Positions 31,115 to 36,217 of a stretch of 36,217 nucleotides of DNA are shown in pieces. The stretch covers positions 1-36,217 of the forward strand of contig JAOPXL010000033.1 in NCBI GenBank assembly GCA_025965175.1, in the 5' to 3' direction. The DNA comes from Aeromicrobium sp. (GTDB lineage Bacteria > Actinomycetota > Actinomycetes > Propionibacteriales > Nocardioidaceae). The translations under genes were made by a program, and so were the position numbers. A model generated the notes under the pieces. That model searched no databases, was not told the DNA's origin, and saw nothing but the letters and a program-made list of their open reading frames with translations. The stretch's first letter is position 1, and each line of letters starts with the position of its first letter.

Positions 31115-31857
31115 CGGTGCCTCCGGTCGAACGAGGCGACCGTCCGGCGTTCCGCCGCGGTGCCCGGAGTAGGACGGCGCCAGCCGCTGTCGCGCTCGGT
31201 CGCCTCCGGTCGCGAGGCAGCACGCTCGGCGGCGGTCCCCGACCGTGACTCGTACGGCACGACGGGGGCGCTGCGGAGGCGGTAGCGGACGGCAGTGAGC
31301 TCACGGTCGGGCCAGCGGGACAGCAGGACGTCGGTCGCGAGCCGCGCAGTCGCCTGCTCGTAGAGCAGGAACGTGCTGACGCGGCCCGGGCTCGCGCCGC
31401 CGGCCAGCAGGTCGGCCCGCAGCTGCGCCCACCTGGGCGGGCTGTCCTGCGGCGTCTCATCGGCGGTCTCGCGCTCGGCGGTGCCCAGGCCGCGGTACGC
31501 CTGGCCGAGCGGGCCGTACAGCTTGCTGGTCACGTAGCCGGCCCGGCCACCCACCAGACGGTGCTGGACCAGGTCGAGCTCGACCGCGGTCCAGTCGACC
31601 CACGCCGTCGTCTTCACCGAGCCGTCCGCGGCGGTGTAGGTCCCCTGGAACCAAACCTCGCGGTCCTCGGCGACCGGGGACGGCGCGAACAGACGCCAGT
31701 TCTGGGTGAAGTACGGCGCGAGGTAGCTCGTGCGGGGCGCAGCGGCGTCGCTGTAGCGGTTGGGCGGCAGCGCTGCCAGGGTGACTGCGACGAGCTGGAA
31801 ACCGGCCATGATGACGGCCACGGCGATGAACAGCGATCGCAGCGAGACCCGGGGCAC
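31111..31857 (-). CDS. DUF5819-like protein, copy A
   Basis: 248 aa; N-terminal TM, LAPYFTQNWRLFAPSPVAEDREVWFQG, TTAWVDWTAVELDLVQHRL. Confidence 0.78.
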   Translation of the reverse strand: MPRVSLRSLFIAVAVIMAGFQLVAVTLAALPPNRYSDAAAPRTSYLAPYFTQNWRLFAPSPVAEDREVWFQGTYTAADGSVKTTAWVDWTAVELDLVQHRLVGGRAGYVTSKLYGPLGQAYRGLGTAERETADETPQDSPPRWAQLRADLLAGGASPGRVSTFLLYEQATARLATDVLLSRWPDRELTAVRYRLRSAPVVPYESRSGTAAERAASRPEATERDSGWRRPTPGTAAERRTVASFDRRHR

Positions 31858-31900
31858 GCGGACACCGTACCAACCGCCGCGGCACCGCCCGACGCAACGC

Positions 31901-31934
31901 AGAACGCCCCTCCCGAACCCGGGAGGGGCGTTCT
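31901..31934 (-). terminator. Hairpin terminator downstream of tRNA-Ala
   Basis: Perfect 15-bp stem agaacgcccctcccg/cgggaggggcgttct with 4-nt loop, about 18 nt beyond the tRNA 3' end. Confidence 0.7.
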
Positions 31935-31951
31935 GTCCTGCTACCTACCGG

Positions 31952-32024
31952 TGGAGCATAGGAGATTCGAACTCCTGACCTCTTCCATGCCATGGAAGCG
32001 CGCTACCAACTGCGCCAATGCCCC
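31952..32024 (-). tRNA. tRNA-Ala (anticodon GGC)
   Basis: 73 nt GGGGCATTGGCGCAGTTGGTAGCGCGCTTCCATGGCATGGAAGAGGTCAGGAGTTCGAATCTCCTATGCTCCA; acceptor GGGGCAT/ATGCTCC, anticodon loop ATGGCAT. Confidence 0.93.
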
Positions 32025-32089
32025 TCGGTGAGCCCCTCAGCAGGGCCTTGCCAATCCTAGCCGCTGCCCACCCGCATCCCCAAACCGGG

Positions 32090-32734
32090 TCACTCCTCGT
32101 CCGACATGACGGGCACCGGGAGGGTGCCGGCGTTCCACTCCGTCAGCCGCCAGCGGGTGTCCGGACGCCACGGAGTCTCTTCCAGGACCGACCACGCACA
32201 GTTGTTGAGCGCGCCGAACGTGCCCCAGTGCGCCCGCGGGATGCCCAGGAACGAGCAGATGCCGGTCCGCAGTACGGCGCCGTGCGCGACGACGACCAGG
32301 ACGGCGTCGGCGGGCAGCGACGGGAGCGCAGCCTCGAGCCCTGCGGCGAACCGCTCCCCCGCCTCGACGTGCGTCTCGCTGCCGGGGATCTGCGTCTCGT
32401 CCCCGTCGACCCACGCCTGCATGCCCTCGGGCATCTGGTCCCACGCTTCGCGCCACGTGAGCCCCTCACGCGCGCCGAAGTTGAGCTCGCGGAATCTCTC
32501 GTCGACCTCGACCTCGACCCCGCTCAGGGCACCGAGGTAGGACGCGGTGTCGTGAGCGCGCTGCAGGTCCGAGCTGAGGATCCGGTACGGCTTGAGGGTC
32601 GCCAGTCGTGCGGCGGCCTCACGCGCCTGCTGGTGCCCGACCTCGTCGAGGGGAGTGTCGCTCTGCCCCTGGACCCGGCCGGCGACATTCCACTCCGTGC
32701 GACCGTGGCGCCACAAGATGACCTGGCGGCTCAT
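32090..32734 (-). CDS. Histidine phosphatase family protein (phosphoglycerate mutase-like)
   Basis: [33 protein letters not shown] (RHG motif), VVAHGAVLR; ATG internal to ORF 32090..32845, overlaps rsfS. Confidence 0.92.
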   Translation of the reverse strand: MSRQVILWRHGRTEWNVAGRVQGQSDTPLDEVGHQQAREAAARLATLKPYRILSSDLQRAHDTASYLGALSGVEVEVDERFRELNFGAREGLTWREAWDQMPEGMQAWVDGDETQIPGSETHVEAGERFAAGLEAALPSLPADAVLVVVAHGAVLRTGICSFLGIPRAHWGTFGALNNCAWSVLEETPWRPDTRWRLTEWNAGTLPVPVMSDEE

Positions 32735-33084
32735 GACAGCGGGAGGGTCGGGCAGTCGCTCCAGAGGCGCTCGAGTGCGTAGAACGCCCGCTCCTCCTGG
32801 TGCTGGACGTGGACGACGATGTCCTGGAAGTCGAGCAGGATCCAACGACCCTCCCGCTCGCCCTCACGTCGTACGGCCTTGGCGCCGAGGCTGATCATGC
32901 GCTCCTCGATGGCGTCCTGGATCGCCCGGACCTGTCGGGCGCTGGACGCCGAGCACAGCAGAAAGACGTCCGTGATCGCCAGGAGCTCGGAGACGTCGAA
33001 GGCGACGAGGTCCTGCGCGAGCTTGTCCTCCGCAGCCGCAGCGGCCGCCCGGGTCAGCTCGATGGCGCGTTCGGTGGCGGTCAT
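32731..33084 (-). CDS. rsfS: Ribosome silencing factor
   Basis: [63 protein letters not shown]...[32 protein letters not shown]. Confidence 0.95.
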   Translation of the reverse strand: MTATERAIELTRAAAAAAEDKLAQDLVAFDVSELLAITDVFLLCSASSARQVRAIQDAIEERMISLGAKAVRREGEREGRWILLDFQDIVVHVQHQEERAFYALERLWSDCPTLPLS

Positions 33085-33704
33085 TCGACTCTTTCCAGTG
33101 GCTGGGGGACGTACAGCTCGTGCTTGCCGATGTACTGCACGACCCCGTCCGGCACGAGGTACCAGACGGGCTCGCCGCGCTCGACGCGATCGCGACAGTC
33201 CGTCGACGAGATCGCCAGGGCGGGGATCTCGACGAGGGTGATGCGGTCCTTGGGGAGCCCGGTCAGGGTGGACTCGTCCATCTCGTGACCGGGCCGGGTG
33301 CAGCCGACGAAGTGGGCGAGCTCGAACAGCTCCTCGTGGTCGCGCCACGTCAGGAGCGCGGCCATCGCGTCAGCGCCGGTGATGAAGTAGAGGTCGGCGT
33401 CGGGACGCAGCGCCGAGAGGTCGCGCAACGTGTCGATCGTGTAGGTCGGACCGACGCGATCGATGTCGACCCGGCTGACCTCGAACCGCGGGTTGGCGGC
33501 GGTCGCGATGACCGTCATCAGGTAGCGGTGCTCCGCCGGCGACACATCCCGGTCGGCCTTCTGCCACGGCTGACCCGTCGGCACGAAGATGACCTCGTCG
33601 AGGTCGAACCATGACTGCACCTCGCTCGCCGCCACGAGGTGCCCGTGGTGGATCGGGTCGAAGGTGCCACCCATGACGCCGACGCGTCGACGCCCGGTGC
33701 TCAT
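33081..33704 (-). CDS. nadD: Nicotinate-nucleotide adenylyltransferase
   Basis: 207 aa; [44 protein letters not shown]. Confidence 0.95.
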   Translation of the reverse strand: MSTGRRRVGVMGGTFDPIHHGHLVAASEVQSWFDLDEVIFVPTGQPWQKADRDVSPAEHRYLMTVIATAANPRFEVSRVDIDRVGPTYTIDTLRDLSALRPDADLYFITGADAMAALLTWRDHEELFELAHFVGCTRPGHEMDESTLTGLPKDRITLVEIPALAISSTDCRDRVERGEPVWYLVPDGVVQYIGKHELYVPQPLERVE

Positions 33705-33709
33705 GCGGG

Positions 33710-33859
33710 TCAGGAGTGCTCGCGGCCCTTGCCGAAGGCCAGCAGCGCGAGCATCAGGATCGTCAGGATCCCCAGTGCGATGCCGCCGACTGCGTAGGGG
33801 TCGATACCGATGTCACGGAGGTGCTCGGCCTCTTCGGCCGCAGCAAGGTACGAGTACAT
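33710..33859 (-). CDS. Small single-TM membrane protein
   Basis: [49 protein letters not shown]; between proA and nadD. Confidence 0.75.
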   Translation of the reverse strand: MYSYLAAAEEAEHLRDIGIDPYAVGGIALGILTILMLALLAFGKGREHS

Positions 33860-33872
33860 GGCAGCCAATCTA

Positions 33873-35120
33873 TCAGCGGGTGTGACCGTCACCGGTCACG
33901 ACGTAGGTCGTCGTCGTCATCTCGGTCAGCCCCATGGGGCCACGGGCGTGCAGCTTCTGCGTCGAGATGCCGATCTCGGCGCCGAAACCGAGCTCGCCCC
34001 CGTCGGTGAACCGCGTCGACGCGTTGATCATGACGGCAGCGGAGTCGACCCCCGTCGTGAAGCGGGTCGACGCCGCCAGGGACGACGTCACGATGGCCTC
34101 GGTGTGCCCCGAGGAGTACGTACGGATATGGGCGATCGCCTCGTCGATCGACTCGACCACCCGGGCCGAGATGTCCAGCGAGAGGTACTCCGCGGCGTGG
34201 TCCTGCTCCGTCGCGGGCGTGACGTCGGCGTTGACGGCGCAGAAGGCGGGGTCGCCGTGGACCGTGACCCCGAGGTCCTGCAGGGCCGTCACGACGCGAG
34301 GCACGAACGAGTCGGCCACGGACTTGTGGACCAGCAGCGACTCGGCAGCGTTGCACACGCTGGTGCGGTGGGTCTTGGCGTTGAGGACGATCGCGAGCGC
34401 CATGTCGAGGTCCGCGTCGGCGTCGACGTAGACGTGGCAGTTGCCGACGCCGGTCTCGATGACCGGGACGGTCGACTCCTCGACCACCGCCTTGATCAGG
34501 CCCGCTCCCCCACGCGGGATCACCAGGTCGACCAGACCACGTGCCTGCATCAGGTGGGTCGCAGACGAGCGGTCGTCGGCGGGAATCTGCTGGATCGCAT
34601 CCTTGGGGAGCCCGGACTCCGCGAGCGCGGCACGCATGATGTCGATGATCGCTGTGTTGGACGCCGACGCCGATGACGATCCGCGCAACAGCACCGCGCT
34701 GCCGGCCTTGAGGCAGATCGCCGCCGCATCGGCGGTGACATTGGGGCGGCCCTCGTAGATCATGCCGATGACGCCCATCGGCACGCGGATCTGCTGGAGC
34801 TGCAAGCCGTTGGGGAGGGTCGAGCCGCGTACGACCTCGCCGACCGGATCGGGCAAGGCGGCAATGTCACGCAGCCCGTCGGCGCATGCACGTATGCGCT
34901 GCTCATCGAGGGACAACCGGTCGATGACGTCCTCGCTCGTGCCATCGCCGCAGGCCCGGTCGACATCGATGGCATTGGCCGCGAGAATCTCCGCGGAGCC
35001 GGCCTCGAGAGCGTCAGCCATCGCCTGGAGAGCCGAGTCCTTGATCGCTCGGGTGGTCAGGGCGAGGGTCGCGGCGGCAACCCGGGCACGGCGAGCGGCG
35101 TCGTGGACCAGCTCTTTCAT
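33873..35120 (-). CDS. proA: Glutamate-5-semialdehyde dehydrogenase (gamma-glutamyl phosphate reductase)
   Basis: 415 aa; [63 protein letters not shown]. Confidence 0.96.
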   Translation of the reverse strand: MKELVHDAARRARVAAATLALTTRAIKDSALQAMADALEAGSAEILAANAIDVDRACGDGTSEDVIDRLSLDEQRIRACADGLRDIAALPDPVGEVVRGSTLPNGLQLQQIRVPMGVIGMIYEGRPNVTADAAAICLKAGSAVLLRGSSSASASNTAIIDIMRAALAESGLPKDAIQQIPADDRSSATHLMQARGLVDLVIPRGGAGLIKAVVEESTVPVIETGVGNCHVYVDADADLDMALAIVLNAKTHRTSVCNAAESLLVHKSVADSFVPRVVTALQDLGVTVHGDPAFCAVNADVTPATEQDHAAEYLSLDISARVVESIDEAIAHIRTYSSGHTEAIVTSSLAASTRFTTGVDSAAVMINASTRFTDGGELGFGAEIGISTQKLHARGPMGLTEMTTTTYVVTGDGHTR

Positions 35121-35161
35121 GACGAAGCCTTCATAATGTCGATTCTAGGATCTCGCCGGAA

Positions 35162-36217
35162 TCAGCTGTCGCTCGACGCGGGCACTCCGCGTACGCACGC
35201 GGCCAACGCCGAGCGGGTCCGCACCTCGAGGCGGTCGAACAGGTCGGCCACATGCTTCTCGACCGTCTTCTCACTGATCGAGAGCGATCGTGAGATCGCA
35301 CTGTTGGAGAGTCCTTGGGCAACGAGGACAGCCACCTCACGTTGGCGAGGTGTGACCTTGGAACCGAACACCGGATCAACCTCATCGCCACCCAGCTCAC
35401 GACCGATGCCGACCCGATTGGTCGTGCCCAGCGCTCCGAGCACAGCGGCGACGTGACTCTCGACGGTCTTTTCCGACACGAACAGGGCGGCGGCGATCTC
35501 ACGATTGCGCAGCCCGGAGGCTGCAAGCCGGGCGATGACCTTCTGGGTCGGGGTCAGCGCATCCCAGCCGTGACCCGGCACATTGCGCAGCCGGCGGCCG
35601 TGAGCCGCGAGCTCACGCTCGGCCCAGTCCCGCACCGCCGAGGCGCCGCCGGAATTGGCACGCCGGGCCGCCTCCTCGAGCTCTTCGATGCCGCGAATCC
35701 GGTCACCTGACCCCGCACGAGCGGATGCCTCGATTATGCGCGCCCGGGTGACCTCGAGATCGCCACCGACCAGGGCGGCCAGGGTGCCGGAATCGGAGGA
35801 TTCGCGTATGCCGGCCGCGTTGTCGCTCTGCGACACCGCGACCCTGGCCCGGATGCGACCCAGAGCGGCCGAGGCCATGTGATGGCGTTCGACCGGCAGG
35901 GATGCCGCTCGTTCGGCCCAGAGCAGCGCCGCCGCACCGTCGCCCCGGGCCAGCGCGTCCTCGACCAGAAGCTCGTAGCCGTAGACCCGGTCGACCAGCT
36001 GGAGGCGCGGCAGATGGTCACCGCCGCCCCCGTGCACGATCAGTTCCGCCGCCTCCGAGAGCCGCCCGATCGCATTCGCACCGAAGGCTGCCAGGACGTA
36101 CGAACCGGCGTAGACGTAGTTGTGCTCGACCGTCTCGGGCACGACCTTGCGGAGGTCGACGAGCCCGCGGGCCACAGCCTCCTCGTCGCCCAGATTGCCG
36201 TCGACGAAGATGCGGGT
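35162..36217 (-). CDS. LuxR-type transcriptional regulator with two tandem C-terminal HTH domains (5' end outside window)
   Basis: Frame is open to the window edge (TRIFVDGNLGDEEAVARGLVDL...). Two LuxR HTHs: LTPTQKVIARLAASGLRNREIAAALFVSEKTVESHVAAVLGALG and VTPRQREVAVLVAQGLSNSAISRSLSISEKTVEKHVADLFDRLE. Confidence 0.85.
   Translation of the reverse strand, partial: TRIFVDGNLGDEEAVARGLVDLRKVVPETVEHNYVYAGSYVLAAFGANAIGRLSEAAELIVHGGGGDHLPRLQLVDRVYGYELLVEDALARGDGAAALLWAERAASLPVERHHMASAALGRIRARVAVSQSDNAAGIRESSDSGTLAALVGGDLEVTRARIIEASARAGSGDRIRGIEELEEAARRANSGGASAVRDWAERELAAHGRRLRNVPGHGWDALTPTQKVIARLAASGLRNREIAAALFVSEKTVESHVAAVLGALGTTNRVGIGRELGGDEVDPVFGSKVTPRQREVAVLVAQGLSNSAISRSLSISEKTVEKHVADLFDRLEVRTRSALAACVRGVPASSDS

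Noticed and set aside
31952-32024. Integration of a mobile element at tRNA-Ala
   Set aside because: No integrase gene or direct repeat of the tRNA 3' end was seen in the window; the neighbours look like ordinary chromosomal genes.

Overview
High-GC actinobacterial chromosomal window (Nocardioidaceae-like by gene content; this is inference). The long ORFs antisense to clear homologs are GC-codon artefacts. The edges are conserved core blocks: rpsT (3' end), holA, comEC, comEA, degV on the left; proA, a small membrane protein, nadD, rsfS, a phosphoglycerate-mutase-like phosphatase and tRNA-Ala(GGC) on the right. Between them lie leuS, an SSS-family symporter with a small membrane partner, a protealysin-like M4 protease next to an emfourin-like inhibitor, a Trk/Ktr K+ uptake pair, and a cell-wall polyol-phosphate (teichoic-acid-like) cluster. 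That cluster has two GT2 genes, two CDP-glycerol glycerophosphotransferase-like genes, a CDP-alcohol phosphatidyltransferase, an IspD/TarI-like cytidylyltransferase and a TagD-Gfo/Idh/MocA fusion. Further right are a siderophore-interacting protein, an M13 peptidase and a DUF4333-like protein. Two DUF5819-HTTM gene pairs flank an LPDTG surface protein with an Asp/Ala repeat. The most interesting signals are (i) this duplicated DUF5819-HTTM arrangement around the LPDTG protein, (ii) the cytidylyltransferase-oxidoreductase fusion, (iii) the protease/inhibitor pair, and (iv) a decaying acyltransferase-like membrane gene inserted between holA and rpsT. Family calls come from motif recognition only; no searches were run.
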